DNA of 64,000 nt from VAZQ01 sp963807865 (GCA_963807865.1 CAWEDK010000012.1:62001-126000), one strand, 5' to 3'; counted from the stretch's first letter, positions 48,142-58,564 are shown. Translations and numbers: made by a program. The notes: generated by a model not told the origin, from the sequence alone.

Positions 48142-49286
48142 GAGCCTGCTGCCATTTCGTTGCCGCCCCAGACGCCGTCTTCGCGCATCATCTGCACCAG
48201 CATGCCCTCGCGCAACCCGCGGTCGGCGACCCGCAGTCGGCGGCACGGGAATACCCGACGGATGGCATCAAGGATAGCACATCCGGCGAGCACCAGATCT
48301 GCGCGCTCCGCACCGATGCAGGGATTGGCGACGCGCGCCTCGTAACTCATGGTCAGCAGCCGATCGACCACCCGCGTGACCTCGGCATTGTCCATCCAGC
48401 AGCCGTCGACCCGGCGGCGCTCGTAGCGCTTAAGCTCCAGATAGACACCCGCGATGGTCGTCACGGTGCCGGAGGTCCCCAGCATGTGGATGCGGTCGAT
48501 GCGATCGCTGCCCTGCTCGGCCGCGAAGCGGTCGACGAACACCTGCACCTCGTCGACCATCGCCTGGTAAATCTCCGGTGTCACCGCGTGCCCGCCGTAG
48601 CGTTCAGCGAGCGTGACCACGCCGACGGGAAACGAGGCCCAGGCCCGGATCTGCGGCAGCGGCGGGCCGCGCCGCGTCGGAGCACAACGTCCCAGGCGGA
48701 CGATCTCCGAAGAGCCGCCACCGATGTCGAACAGGACCACACCCTCGGCCTGCGGGTCGACCAGCGGCGTGCAGCCGGTGGCGGCGAGCGTCGCTTCGGT
48801 TTCACGGTCGATGATCTCGAGCTCGAGGCCGACCTCTTCGGCGATACGCTCACGGAACTCGGCACCGTTCACCGCCGCGCGGCAGGCCTCGGTTGCGATC
48901 AGGCGCGCCCGCGTTACGCCGCGGTTGCGCATCTTGTCCCGGCAGATGGCCAGCGCATCGACCGCGCGGCTGATGGCCGGATCGTTGATGCGGCCGGTGG
49001 CCGATATTCCCTCCCCCAGCCGGATGATGCGGGAGAACGCATCGATGACCCGGAAGCTTTCGCCGGTCGGGCGCGCGATCAGCAGCCGGCAGTTGTTGGT
49101 TCCGAGATCGAGCGCCGCATAGACCGGCTCGTCCGGCGCGACCGAGCCGCCGGCGCCGGCCGGGCGCGACTGTCCAAATGGTGACCGCCGGCCCCCGCGC
49201 GGCCGCTGCTGCTGCTGATGTTGCTGCTGCTGCGGTCGATCGCGCAAAGGGCCGAGGCTGCCGGTTCCCCGGCCCTCGTCACTCAT
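48138..49286 (-). CDS. Ppx/GppA phosphatase family protein
   Basis: 382 aa from the ATG at 49286, after GGAAAGGAC; the longer in-frame start at 49556 is less likely. A basic, Gln-rich N-terminal tail (PQQQQHQQQQRPRGGRR) precedes the actin-like ATPase fold: YAALDLGTNNCRLLIARPTG, GVTRARLIATEACRAAVNGA, FDIGGGSSEIV and HMLGTSGTVTTIAG. Members hydrolyse polyphosphate or pppGpp. The C-terminal HD domain of large GppA proteins is missing. It is coupled to rlmE. Confidence 0.88.
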   Translation of the reverse strand: MSDEGRGTGSLGPLRDRPQQQQHQQQQRPRGGRRSPFGQSRPAGAGGSVAPDEPVYAALDLGTNNCRLLIARPTGESFRVIDAFSRIIRLGEGISATGRINDPAISRAVDALAICRDKMRNRGVTRARLIATEACRAAVNGAEFRERIAEEVGLELEIIDRETEATLAATGCTPLVDPQAEGVVLFDIGGGSSEIVRLGRCAPTRRGPPLPQIRAWASFPVGVVTLAERYGGHAVTPEIYQAMVDEVQVFVDRFAAEQGSDRIDRIHMLGTSGTVTTIAGVYLELKRYERRRVDGCWMDNAEVTRVVDRLLTMSYEARVANPCIGAERADLVLAGCAILDAIRRVFPCRRLRVADRGLREGMLVQMMREDGVWGGNEMAAGS

Positions 49287-49563
49287 CCCAGTCCTTTCCT
49301 GCCGCGCCGAAGCTCTCCTACGGCTCGACGGCTGCGGCGATGTCCAAATCCAAATCACGAAACTGTAACACGCTGGCAGGCGGCGCAACAGGTGCGCGCC
49401 GGGTGCATGACGCGCCAGGATGTCCTTGTCGAAGCGACCGGTGTCCTTTATCTGAAATCGACCTCTGGTTCCCTTCCGCCCGTTATCTTGGCTGACACAC
49501 AAGGGAACGCATCGGCGCTCGCCCACGGTTCGCGGGCAAGCCATTGATGAAGGCATTTATTCC

Positions 49564-51927
49564 ATGAATCTGCAGAACGACCCGCAAAGCCTCGCCTTGA
49601 TGAAATTCGGCATCGGCCAGCCGGTGACGCGCACGGAGGATCCGATTCTGGTGCGTGGCGCGGGCCGCTACACCGACGACATCAAGCTCGACCGCGAGGC
49701 CTATGCGGTAATCGTTCGCAGCCGCGTGGCGCACGGCATCATCAAGGCAATCGACACCGCCGTCGCCCGCAAGATGCCCGGCGTGCTCGGGGTCTATACC
49801 GGCGCCGACCTCGCCGACTACGGCACGCTCAAATGCGCCGTGCCGTTCAAGAACCGCGACGGCACCGATATGCGCAAGCCGCCGCGGCCGGCGCTGCCGA
49901 CCGACAAGGTGCGTTTCGTCGGCGATCCGATCGCCTTCGTGGTCGCCGAAACCCCACTGCAGGCAAAGGACGCCGCCGAAGCAGTCGAGGTGGACATCGA
50001 GTCGTTGCCCGCCGTGGTGCGGGTCGAGGACGCCGTGCGCGCCGGCGCACCGCTGATCCACACGGAAGCGCCCGGCAACGTCGCGCTCGATTATCATTAC
50101 GGCGACAGCGATCAGGTCACGGCGGCATTTGCGAAAGCCGCGCACGTCACGCGGCTCAAGCTCATCAACACCCGCCTGGTGGTCAATCCGATCGAGCCGC
50201 GCGCCGCCATCGGGGTGCACGATCCGGCGACCGGCCGCTTCACGCTGCACGTACCCTCGCAGGGCGCGTTCGGCATGAAGGGCAACATGGCGGATATCCT
50301 CAAGGTCGAGCCCAAGCAGGTCCGCATCCTGACCGGCAACGTCGGCGGTTCGTTCGGCATGAAGTCGGCACCGTTCCCGGAATACGTCTGCGTGCTGCAC
50401 GCGGCGCGCCTGCTCGGGCGTCCGGTCAAATGGACGGACGATCGTTCGGGCAGCTTCGTGTCCGATAGTCACGGCCGCGACCACGAAGTCATCGCCGAGC
50501 TTGCGCTCGATGCCGCCGGGACGTTCCTCGCGCTGCGCATCACCAGCCTGGGCAACGTCGGCGCCTTCCTGTCGCAGGTCGCCCCGATGCCCTCGACGCT
50601 CAATGCCGTAAAGAACGTGCAGAGCGTCTACCGCACCCCGCTGATCGAGGTCTCGACCAGGTGCGTCTTCACCAACACGTCCCACGTATCGGCCTATCGC
50701 GGCGCCGGCCGGCCCGAAGGCAACTACTACATGGAGCGGCTGATCGACGCCGCCGCGGCCGAAATGGACATCGACCGCCTGGAGCTGCGGCGGCGCAACC
50801 ACATCCGGCCGCGCGAGATTCCGCGCAAGACCGCGTCGGGCATGGAGTACGACAGCGGCGACTTCCCCGGCGTACTCAAACACGCGCTCGAGCTTGCGGA
50901 CGTGAAGGGCTTCGGCAAACGCAAGCGCGAGAGCCGCAAGCGCGGCAAGATTCGCGGAATCGGCTTCGGCAGCTTCCTCGAGGTCACGGCACCGCCATCG
51001 AAGGAGATGGGCGGGCTTCGCTTCGAGGCCGACGGTACGGTGACGATCATCACCGGCACGTTGGACTACGGCCAGGGGCACGCTGCACCGTTTGCGCAGG
51101 TGCTGACCGAAAAGCTCGGCGTGCCGTTCGAACGCATCCGCCTCTTGCAGGGCGACAGCGACGAGCTGTTGACCGGCGGCGGCACCGGCGGCTCGAAATC
51201 CATCATGCACAGCGGCACCGCCATCGTCGAAGCCGCCGCCAAGGTGATCGAGCAAGGCAAGCAGATCGCGTCGCACGTGCTCGAGGCCTCCGCCTCCGAC
51301 ATCGAGTTCGCGCGTGGCCGCTTCACCATCGCCGGCACCGACCGCTCGATCGGAATCATGGAACTTGCCGAAAAGCTGCGCGCCGGCCTCAAGCTGCCGG
51401 AGGGCGTTCCGAACTCGCTCGACACCCGGCACGTCAGCGACGGCCCCAGCGCCGCGACTTTTCCCAACGGCTGCCACGTCGCCGAGGTCGAGGTCGATCC
51501 GGCCACCGGCGTCATCGAGGTGGCGAGATATTCCTGCGTCAATGATTTCGGAACCGAGGTCAATCCGCTGATCGTCGAGGGCCAGTTGCACGGCGGCGTG
51601 GTGCAGGGCATCGGACAGGCGCTTATGGAGATGACGGTTTATGACGACGACGGCCAATTCCTGACCGGCTCGTTCATGGACTATGCACTCCCGCGCGCCA
51701 ACGATACGCCGTCATTCACGCTGGCGAGCCATCCGATCCCGGCTACGACCAACCCGCTCGGCGTAAAGGGTTGCGGCGAGGCCGGCTGCGCCGGTTCGCT
51801 CACATCGCTGATGAACGCGGTCGTGGATGCGCTCTCCGAGTTCGGCATCCGGCATATCGACATGCCGGCAACCCCGTATCGGGTCTGGCGCGCCATTCAG
51901 GACGCGGGCGCGGCTCGCCCGGCCTGA
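49564..51927 (+). CDS. Molybdenum hydroxylase large subunit (CoxL-like, xanthine dehydrogenase family)
   Basis: An intact 787-aa protein. Family features are FGIGQPVTRTEDPILVRGAG at the N-terminus, GGSFGMKSAPFPEYV, the active-site loop VSAYRGAGRPEGNYYMERLI, and GVKGCGEAGCAGS with the catalytic Glu. The loop reads AYRGAGR, as in form II CoxL-like proteins, not the CSFR motif of true aerobic CO dehydrogenase, so the substrate is not CO by this criterion. No FAD (CoxM) or iron-sulfur (CoxS) subunit gene lies in the window on either side. Confidence 0.9.
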   Translation: MNLQNDPQSLALMKFGIGQPVTRTEDPILVRGAGRYTDDIKLDREAYAVIVRSRVAHGIIKAIDTAVARKMPGVLGVYTGADLADYGTLKCAVPFKNRDGTDMRKPPRPALPTDKVRFVGDPIAFVVAETPLQAKDAAEAVEVDIESLPAVVRVEDAVRAGAPLIHTEAPGNVALDYHYGDSDQVTAAFAKAAHVTRLKLINTRLVVNPIEPRAAIGVHDPATGRFTLHVPSQGAFGMKGNMADILKVEPKQVRILTGNVGGSFGMKSAPFPEYVCVLHAARLLGRPVKWTDDRSGSFVSDSHGRDHEVIAELALDAAGTFLALRITSLGNVGAFLSQVAPMPSTLNAVKNVQSVYRTPLIEVSTRCVFTNTSHVSAYRGAGRPEGNYYMERLIDAAAAEMDIDRLELRRRNHIRPREIPRKTASGMEYDSGDFPGVLKHALELADVKGFGKRKRESRKRGKIRGIGFGSFLEVTAPPSKEMGGLRFEADGTVTIITGTLDYGQGHAAPFAQVLTEKLGVPFERIRLLQGDSDELLTGGGTGGSKSIMHSGTAIVEAAAKVIEQGKQIASHVLEASASDIEFARGRFTIAGTDRSIGIMELAEKLRAGLKLPEGVPNSLDTRHVSDGPSAATFPNGCHVAEVEVDPATGVIEVARYSCVNDFGTEVNPLIVEGQLHGGVVQGIGQALMEMTVYDDDGQFLTGSFMDYALPRANDTPSFTLASHPIPATTNPLGVKGCGEAGCAGSLTSLMNAVVDALSEFGIRHIDMPATPYRVWRAIQDAGAARPA

Positions 51928-51943
51928 ACACCGCCCGTCACCC

Positions 51944-53170
51944 ATGACCCAGGCCACCGAACTTCTTCCCGCGACGCGGGCGAGCGAAACCAAGCTCGTC
52001 GCCGGCGTCTGCCTCGCGCACCTGGTCAGCCACTACTACATCGTCCTGCTCGCTCCGCTATTCGTATTCATCCGGGCGGACTACGGCGTGAGCTACACCG
52101 AACTGGCGTTCGCGTTGACCTTCTTTGGTCTTGTCTCGACCGTGCTGCAGACGCCGGCCGGCTTTCTGATCGACCGCACCGACGCGCGCCTCAACCTGGT
52201 GATCGGACTGCTTCTGGGCGCGAGCGCCATCGCGGTCGCAGCGCTTATCGATTCGTTTTGGGTATTCATAGCGATGTTCGGCGTGCTGGGCCTCGCCAAC
52301 ACGGTCTATCATCCAGCCGACTACTCACTCCTGTCGATGCATGTGGCACCGGAGCGCCTGACCAAGACGTTCTCGTACCACACGTTCGCCGGCATGGTCG
52401 GATCGGCGATCGCGCCGGTCACCCTGCTGTTCATGCAGGACTTGGTGGGCTGGCGGGGTGCGTTTTTAGGCGCATCGGTGCTGGGCTTTGTGGCTGCGGC
52501 CGTTGTGATGTTTCAGCGCGACCCCCCGGTGGAGCGTCACCCATCCGCCGCCGCGCCCCCGGCACGCCAGCCGGCCGAAACTTCCGCCGACGGCTGGAAG
52601 CTCCTGCTGTCGCCGCCCGTCCTGGCCAACCTCGCGTTCTACTTCGTGCTCTCGATGGTCGGCGGCGGCCTCAGCCAGTTCCTGGTGGTCGGCCTCGTGG
52701 CGCTGCACGACACCCCGCTGTCTCTTGCCAATTCGGCGCTGACCGGACTGCTGGCGATGACGGCGATCGGCGTGCTGGTCGGTGGCGTCGTGGCGGCCCG
52801 CACGCTTCACCACAACCTCGTTGCAAGCTGTGGACTCATCATCACTGGCCTTGTCAGCGCGGCGATCGGGATGTGGGATCCGGGCGCCATGCTGCTGTTC
52901 GCGCTCGTCGCACTGAGCGGACTTGCGACCGGCATGGTCCTACCCTCGCGCGACATGATCGTCCGAAACGCCACGCCGCGCGGCTCGTACGGCAAGGTCT
53001 TCGGCTTCGTCAGCACGGGGCTCCATATCGGCGGAATGATCGCCCCGCTGATCTTCGGCCAGTTCCTCGATCATGGCCATCCGCAATACGTATTCTTCTA
53101 TGTTGCGGCCTGTGCGGTCATCGCAGCCGCCACGGTCAACATCGGCACCGCGAACCGCCGCACGGTCTGA
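51944..53170 (+). CDS. MFS transporter (YhjX/FSR-like)
   Basis: 408 aa from the ATG at 51944, 17 bases after the CoxL-like stop, so probably co-transcribed. Twelve membrane segments are visible; LAHLVSHYYIVLLAPLFVFI at the start, TPAGFLIDRTDARLNLVIGL (motif A) and GLANTVYHPADYSLLSMHVA match the fosmidomycin-resistance-like branch. A cytoplasmic Pro/Ala loop (HPSAAAPPARQPAE) separates the halves. Substrate unknown; it may move the substrate or product of the adjacent molybdenum enzyme. Confidence 0.82.
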   Translation: MTQATELLPATRASETKLVAGVCLAHLVSHYYIVLLAPLFVFIRADYGVSYTELAFALTFFGLVSTVLQTPAGFLIDRTDARLNLVIGLLLGASAIAVAALIDSFWVFIAMFGVLGLANTVYHPADYSLLSMHVAPERLTKTFSYHTFAGMVGSAIAPVTLLFMQDLVGWRGAFLGASVLGFVAAAVVMFQRDPPVERHPSAAAPPARQPAETSADGWKLLLSPPVLANLAFYFVLSMVGGGLSQFLVVGLVALHDTPLSLANSALTGLLAMTAIGVLVGGVVAARTLHHNLVASCGLIITGLVSAAIGMWDPGAMLLFALVALSGLATGMVLPSRDMIVRNATPRGSYGKVFGFVSTGLHIGGMIAPLIFGQFLDHGHPQYVFFYVAACAVIAAATVNIGTANRRTV

Positions 53171-53244
53171 GAGCGACCCGCCCAGCCTATCTCGTTCCAA
53201 GGCCGGTCTTGCGATACGCTCCCCTGGCGAATGGGGAGTGACCT

Positions 53245-54285
53245 ATGAGAAGTGCCGGCCGGCCATTGCTGCGCAGCTCGTTCGTTGCAGTCGCGATGAT
53301 CGTGGGTGTGCAGGCGACGCCCGCGGCGTCGGCTGACTTCTATGCCGGCAAGACCATCGAATTCGTGATCGGCAGCGACGTCGGCGGCGGCTACGACATC
53401 TATGCACGCACCATCGCGCGGTATCTGCCCCGCTTCATTCCGGGCCAACCGACCATCGTGCTCAAGAACCAGCCGGGCGCCGGCAGCAGCCGGGCCGCAT
53501 CATACATTTATTCGGTGGCCCCAAAGGACGGCACTGCTATCGGAGCGGTGTTTCCCGGCGTCATCATCGCTCCGCTGCTCGAAGAGCGCGCGCAGGCGCT
53601 GTTCGATCCGGCCAAGTTTCAGTTCCTCGGCAGCGCCGACAGCGCGACCCGCGTCTGCATCACGCATGAGCGGTCCAGCATCAAGACATTCGCAGATGCG
53701 CTGAAGCAGAAGGCGATCATGGGCGCGAGCGCAGTAGGCGCCTCTACCCGTGACTATGCCAACATGCACCGCCGGTCGTCCGGCGCGTTATTCGAGCTGG
53801 TGTCGGGCTACAAGGGCACCTCGGATATCCTGCTCGCCATGGAGCGTCGGGAGGTCGACGGCCTGTGCGGAATGGACTGGTCGAGCCTCAAATCGCAGCG
53901 TCCTGACTGGCTGCGCGACCGCAAGGTCAACATCCTGGTGCAAGTGAGCTTCCAGGCTGAGGACGAACTCACGCGTCTCGGCGTACCGCCGGTATGGCAA
54001 TTCGTGAAAGACGAGGTCAACCGGCGGGCGGTCGAGTTGATCATCGGGCAGCAGGTCTTCGGGCGGCCCTACATCGCCCCGCCCGGCGTGCCGGCGGAGC
54101 AGATCAGGACATTACGGGCAGCCTTCGCGGCAGTTCTGCAAGACAAGGACTTCCTGGCTGATGCGGAGAAACTACGGATCGACGTGGCTCCCTCATCGGG
54201 CCAAAAAGTGCAGGAGGTCGTCGAAAAGCTCTACGCCACACCGCAGCCCGTCGTCGATCGGGCGCGCGAACTGGTCAAGCCCTGA
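53245..54285 (+). CDS. Bug/TctC-like periplasmic binding protein
   Basis: 346 aa with a signal peptide (SSFVAVAMIVGVQATPAASA). The mature part starts DFYAGKTIEFVIGSDVGGGY, followed by PTIVLKNQPGAGSSRAASYI, the usual Bug pattern with some divergence. No TctA/TctB genes are adjacent. It follows the MFS gene by 74 bases in the same direction and may share its transcript. Confidence 0.82.
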   Translation: MRSAGRPLLRSSFVAVAMIVGVQATPAASADFYAGKTIEFVIGSDVGGGYDIYARTIARYLPRFIPGQPTIVLKNQPGAGSSRAASYIYSVAPKDGTAIGAVFPGVIIAPLLEERAQALFDPAKFQFLGSADSATRVCITHERSSIKTFADALKQKAIMGASAVGASTRDYANMHRRSSGALFELVSGYKGTSDILLAMERREVDGLCGMDWSSLKSQRPDWLRDRKVNILVQVSFQAEDELTRLGVPPVWQFVKDEVNRRAVELIIGQQVFGRPYIAPPGVPAEQIRTLRAAFAAVLQDKDFLADAEKLRIDVAPSSGQKVQEVVEKLYATPQPVVDRARELVKP

Positions 54286-54375
54286 GCCGCGCAGTTCTGC
54301 CACCGGGCGCCATTGCGCAAACAGCGTCCATGATAGTTACGTTGATCAAGTTCCAGCGTCGGAAATGATGCTGGA

Positions 54376-54663
54376 TCAGTCTTCCCGCTTGCCGGTCACG
54401 CGCAGAAAGAATTCCCGGGCCTCGCCGAAGGCTCGGTCTGCGCCAACCCGGTGCGACACCGTGGCGATCCCTTCGGCGATCTGAAGCATAACCTGCTGCG
54501 GCGCATTGGGTTCGAAATTCCTCGTCCAGTTGACCAGGCCGCGCGGGATGGTGATCGCCAGCAGGGCGAGCGTTCCGTAGATCACCACCGAGGTGGTCAG
54601 GAGCGGCCGCCGCTGGGTCAAACCGTGCGTCGGCGGCATGTGATCTGGGTCGGAGATGCTCAT
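54376..54663 (-). CDS. Small single-pass membrane protein of the MBOAT operon
   Basis: 95 aa. A short cytoplasmic start with PTHGLTQRRPLL precedes one membrane helix (TTSVVIYGTLALLAITIP) and a periplasmic tail with amphipathic helices (QQVMLQIAEGIATVSHRV, REFFLRVTGKRED). It follows the MBOAT gene by 14 bases. No family recognised; similar small proteins accompany AlgI-type acyltransferases in other clusters. Confidence 0.65.
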   Translation of the reverse strand: MSISDPDHMPPTHGLTQRRPLLTTSVVIYGTLALLAITIPRGLVNWTRNFEPNAPQQVMLQIAEGIATVSHRVGADRAFGEAREFFLRVTGKRED

Positions 54664-54677
54664 GGGACCGATCCTGG

Positions 54678-56094
54678 CTAGAACTGGAAATAGATGAACG
54701 GCGGCACCCCGCCGGGAGCAGCGACCCCGATCAGGAAGATCACCGCAAATGGCACGGCGACCTTTACGACGAGCGACGCACGATCATAGCGCGCCTCAAG
54801 GCCGTTGAACCAACGGTCCGGAATGATCTGCGTGAGCGCGCCGAGCACCAGCATGATCGCGACGAGCGGCGTGACCGTCGTGCTGAATATGGCATCGCCG
54901 GACATCAGCGTCGTCAGGTAAGCAATGCGCGCTGTCGAAGCGTCGACGCCCGGAAGAATACCCACGTCAAGCAGACGAAATGTAGTGTGATGAACCACCA
55001 GAGCGCCTTCCGGATGCGGCTATGGTGACCGGGCTCGCCGGTGATGCCGAGCAGGCGTTCGACCACCAGCGCCACGCCGTGCAGCCCGCCCCAGATCACG
55101 AAGTTCCAGCTTGCGCCATGCCAGAGACCGCCGAGCAGCATGGTGATCAGGATGTTGCGGTAAGTGAACCACGTGCCGTCCCGGCTGCCGCCCAGCGGGA
55201 TATAGAGGTAGTCGCGCAGCCAGTTCGAAAGCGTGATGTGCCAGCGCCGCCAGAAATCCTGCACCGACAATGCCCGGTATGGCTGGTTGAAATTCTGCGG
55301 AAACTGGTAGCCGAGCAGGTTGGCGATACCGATCGCGATATCTGTGTAGGCGCTGAAATCGCAATAGATTTGCAGCGCGTAGGCGTACATCCCAAGCAAC
55401 AGATCGAGCCGTGAATATTCGGTCGGGCGCGGAATACGTCGTCGACGAAGTCGGTCGCCAGGTAATTCGCGACGACCACCTTCTTGAACAGACCGCCGAC
55501 GATCAGGAAGACACTCATGCCGACCCGGATGTCCTTCGGGTCGGACCTGCGGACGGTTTGCTCGAGAAAAATCTTGGCGCGCACGATCGGGCCAGCGACC
55601 AGGTGCGGAAAAAAACTGATGTAGAGCAGGATATCGACCAGGGATCGCGTCGGCGCGAGCTTATAGCGGTAAACGTCGATGATGTAGGACAGCGCATGAA
55701 ACGTCAGGAACGAGATCGCGATCGGCAATCCGATCTCGAAAAATGGGATGTTGACGTTCCAGCCGACACTGTGGCCGGCATTCATCGCCGACGCGGCAAA
55801 GAAATTATAATATTTGAACCCTGCCAGAACGCAGAGATTGAGAACGATCCCGAGCCAGAGGACCGCCTTGCGCGCGCCGCCGTCCGGCAGCGATCCGAGC
55901 CAGAGAGCCAACGCGAAATTCATCACCGAACTGGCGAGCAGGATCAGCGTAAAATCGGCTCGGAAGAACGCGTAGAAGATATAGCTGACCGCGACCAGAA
56001 ACCATTTCTTCGCGGTGTTGTGATTGTCGAGAAGCCAGGTGATGGGGAAGACGAGAGCAAAAAATATCGCGAATTCAATTGTTGGAAACAACAT
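54678..56094 (-). CDS. MBOAT-family O-acyltransferase (AlgI-like; two frameshifts)
   Basis: The restored protein is about 471 aa with 10-12 membrane segments. The catalytic region is recognisable: QDFWRRWHITLSNWLRDYLY, YIPLGGSRDGTWFTYRNI and LLGGLWHGASWNFVIWGGLH with the active His in WHG. Slips lie near 55425 and 54940. Such proteins move acyl groups across the membrane to periplasmic polysaccharides, working with an SGNH partner. The start overlaps the end of the upstream SGNH gene by 20 bases. Confidence 0.85.
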
Positions 56095-57685
56095 TTGCGC
56101 CGACCCGCACCTTTTCGATAACGGGGATCAGGGTGTTGAGAAACTGGTCAGCGCTCTTCTTGTAGCCTTCGATCGTAAAGTGGACATGGTCCTTGGCCAT
56201 CAGTTGGGGCGACGCCGAGTACCAGCGATGCGCGCCGCACTCCTGCGGCATGATCGAGGCCCAATTCCAATAGACGAGCCCATGGCGCTGCGCAATGTCG
56301 CGCTGCACTTCACGGATCTGATGCAAGCGTGCGGGTGTCCGCCAGGCGCATTCGCCCCCCGCCGACGCACCGTTCGCTGAACCGTTCGCGTTCGGCGCGG
56401 GGGCTCGGCCGCAACTCGCCTGCGCGGCCTTGTCCTTGCGGCAAGCCGCCGGCAGCTCGGCGAAATCCGGCGGGCCAATCACCACGATCGTGGCTTCGGG
56501 CAGCGTCGTCTTGATCTTATCGAGAATCCGCTCGTAGCTGTTGCGGTAGTTCGTCAGGTCGAGACTTTCGTTCGAAGCCTCGTTGGTGCCGAATGACAGA
56601 ATGACGATCTGCGGATTGATCCTGGTGAGATCGTTGGCCAGCAGCCTGTTGTTGAACTTGTTGACGAAGCTCGCTTGCGCGCCCGGGTAGCCGATGCTGT
56701 TGAAGGTCAGGCCGCTCTGCTTGTTGTAGATCGCTACGCTCGAAACCGTAACCGGTCCGCGCCCGGTGGTCGTGATCGCAAGCTCGCGCACCCTGTCGGT
56801 CGCGCCGCGGGTCGGCAAGAGCCGGATGACGACCGGCTCCGGCTTCGGCGATGCCAGGTCGTAGCTCGTCTCCACGATGCCATCGAGCTTGACGTCGATC
56901 TTGCCGCCGCCAGGCTGGCGCAGCACCTCGATCTCGATCATCTCGAAGTTCACCGGCTTGTCGTTCGCGAACGTCATGGTTTCGCCCGGCGCGGTCGCGA
57001 TCGCGTTGTAACCCGAGAGCCAGAATTCGGCCGGCACGGCGTCGGTCTTCTGCAGCGACTTGTAGCTCCAGCCGGCAGATGCCGTGATCTTCAGCGAGGA
57101 CGAGCGGACGCCGATATGCGGATGTCCGGCCGTGACATAGCCCGGGGCACCGCGGCCGTAGCGTGCCTGCAGGCGCCGGCGCAGTTCGCCGGTGAGGAAA
57201 TCAGCCGAGGTGTGGCTGTCGCCGATCTGCAGGATAACAATGCCCCGTTTGCCGGGCGCACGCTTCAACCGGCCCTCCAGCGTCGGCGTGACGTCGCCGT
57301 CGTCTTCGGGCTCGCCGGGCGCTGTGACGACCGCTTCGGACGGCGTGTCGAGCGCCGTTAAGTGAGATTCGGGCGTACCGGGCCGCGGGCCGGTCGCAGG
57401 GACGGGTCGGCTGCCGGAAATTGGCCCCAAAGCAGCGACCGTCGTCAAACCGCCGGCGGTGGCGACCTGAACCGGCGCGGTCTGCTCGACCATCTCCGGC
57501 GTGAGAGCAACGGTGCTGGTGCGCGCACCGGACTTTTCGAGATGGGGGAACAATGGCTTACGGACGCCTTCAAGCGCCGGCTCGCGTCCGATGAAGGCAG
57601 AAATCTCGTCCAGATAGAGGCCGCCGACGCTGGCTGCGCCGACCAAAAAGATGGCCGTCATGCCGACAAACCGGCCGATCCCCAT
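56075..57685 (-). CDS. SGNH/GDSL hydrolase, membrane-anchored (MBOAT partner)
   Basis: About 536 aa from the ATG at 57685; an earlier in-frame start at 57733 would overlap the upstream gene. One membrane anchor at the N-terminus (FVGMTAIFLVGAASVGGLYL) is followed by a low-complexity linker and an SGNH domain: IVILQIGDSHTSADFLTGEL with the Ser, QIVILSFGTNEASNESLDL and MAKDHVHFTIEGYKKSADQF with the Asp and His. The beta-rich segment between the first two motifs (residues about 240-330) resembles a carbohydrate-binding insertion. It probably transfers or removes acyl groups at the cell surface. Confidence 0.85.
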   Translation of the reverse strand: MGIGRFVGMTAIFLVGAASVGGLYLDEISAFIGREPALEGVRKPLFPHLEKSGARTSTVALTPEMVEQTAPVQVATAGGLTTVAALGPISGSRPVPATGPRPGTPESHLTALDTPSEAVVTAPGEPEDDGDVTPTLEGRLKRAPGKRGIVILQIGDSHTSADFLTGELRRRLQARYGRGAPGYVTAGHPHIGVRSSSLKITASAGWSYKSLQKTDAVPAEFWLSGYNAIATAPGETMTFANDKPVNFEMIEIEVLRQPGGGKIDVKLDGIVETSYDLASPKPEPVVIRLLPTRGATDRVRELAITTTGRGPVTVSSVAIYNKQSGLTFNSIGYPGAQASFVNKFNNRLLANDLTRINPQIVILSFGTNEASNESLDLTNYRNSYERILDKIKTTLPEATIVVIGPPDFAELPAACRKDKAAQASCGRAPAPNANGSANGASAGGECAWRTPARLHQIREVQRDIAQRHGLVYWNWASIMPQECGAHRWYSASPQLMAKDHVHFTIEGYKKSADQFLNTLIPVIEKVRVGANVVSNN

Positions 57686-57701
57686 CCGCCGCCGCCCCCC
57701 G

Positions 57702-58550
57702 TCAACTTGCGCAAGCGTCGCCGAGCTTGGCACCCCGAGTCAGGAGGATCGCGGTCATTTTAGGCAATAGATAGGCGGCCACGAGCATTTCTCCGGCGGG
57801 GGTAAAATGCTCCCCATCGGAAGCCCTTATCTGGATAATTTTCCCATTCTGATCCGGGCCGTATGAGGCGAACTTGTCCTCCCCGGCCTCGTTGAGCCGC
57901 CAAGGCGGCACGTACTGGAGGGCCGGATCGCCAAATTCGCTGATCGCTTCCGCGAACATTTTGTTCTTTTCGCGTGCGTCGCGGTCAGGTGCGGCGTCGC
58001 GCATGGCCGGCAACCCGACCCAGAGCAGGCTCGCGCGGCTCGCCGCTGCGCTCTTGAGCACCACCGTCACGCGTTCCTTGTACTTCACCGGATAGTCCGG
58101 CGAGGTGTCGAGCGTGACCTTGCCGCCGACCACGACCGACTGGCGGTCGTTGAGGCCGAGCGACATGACGAACAGCGCCGGCTTGAAGCTGTCGCCAATG
58201 CGCTTCACCTCATCCGACCAGTTGTATTTTTCGGGCCGCGTCAGCCCCGTGCTGTTCTTGGCAAACCGGCCGAGCTCAACGCTGCCCTTGAGACAGGAGT
58301 TGCGGGGAACGAGAGCCGAGAAACCGCCCCACATGCCATCGGCCGTCGAATCGCCGATGAAGGCAACCTTGGCCTTCGCATCCTGCGCCACCGCGGAGGC
58401 CATGTGCCCCTCGACAACCGTCACCAGGACAAACGACAAGAACGCCAGCGCTTGCGCCGCGCGACCGATTGCGCTGCGGTCGTACGAATTTCGAGCTCTC
58501 AGGCGACAGGCCGAGACGCCGTCACTGCCGCAGCATCCACCGATGTCCAT
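57702..58550 (-). CDS. SGNH/GDSL hydrolase (DUF459-like)
   Basis: 282 aa, with a hydrophobic leader (AQALAFLSFVLVTVVEGHMA) that starts about 30 residues in. Motifs are AKVAFIGDSTADGMWGGFSA with the Ser, LFVMSLGLNDRQSVVVGGKV with the Asn, and IRASDGEHFTPAGEMLVAAY with the Asp and His. It is one of three consecutive SGNH genes, unlike each other outside the motifs. It probably acts in the periplasm on an acyl ester of a surface polymer. Confidence 0.8.
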   Translation of the reverse strand: MDIGGCCGSDGVSACRLRARNSYDRSAIGRAAQALAFLSFVLVTVVEGHMASAVAQDAKAKVAFIGDSTADGMWGGFSALVPRNSCLKGSVELGRFAKNSTGLTRPEKYNWSDEVKRIGDSFKPALFVMSLGLNDRQSVVVGGKVTLDTSPDYPVKYKERVTVVLKSAAASRASLLWVGLPAMRDAAPDRDAREKNKMFAEAISEFGDPALQYVPPWRLNEAGEDKFASYGPDQNGKIIQIRASDGEHFTPAGEMLVAAYLLPKMTAILLTRGAKLGDACAS

Positions 58551-58564
58551 CTATCGCCGAACCG

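Noticed and set aside
49564..51927. Aerobic carbon monoxide dehydrogenase
   Set aside because: The active-site loop reads AYRGAGR and not the CSFR form of true CO dehydrogenase, and the other two subunits are absent.
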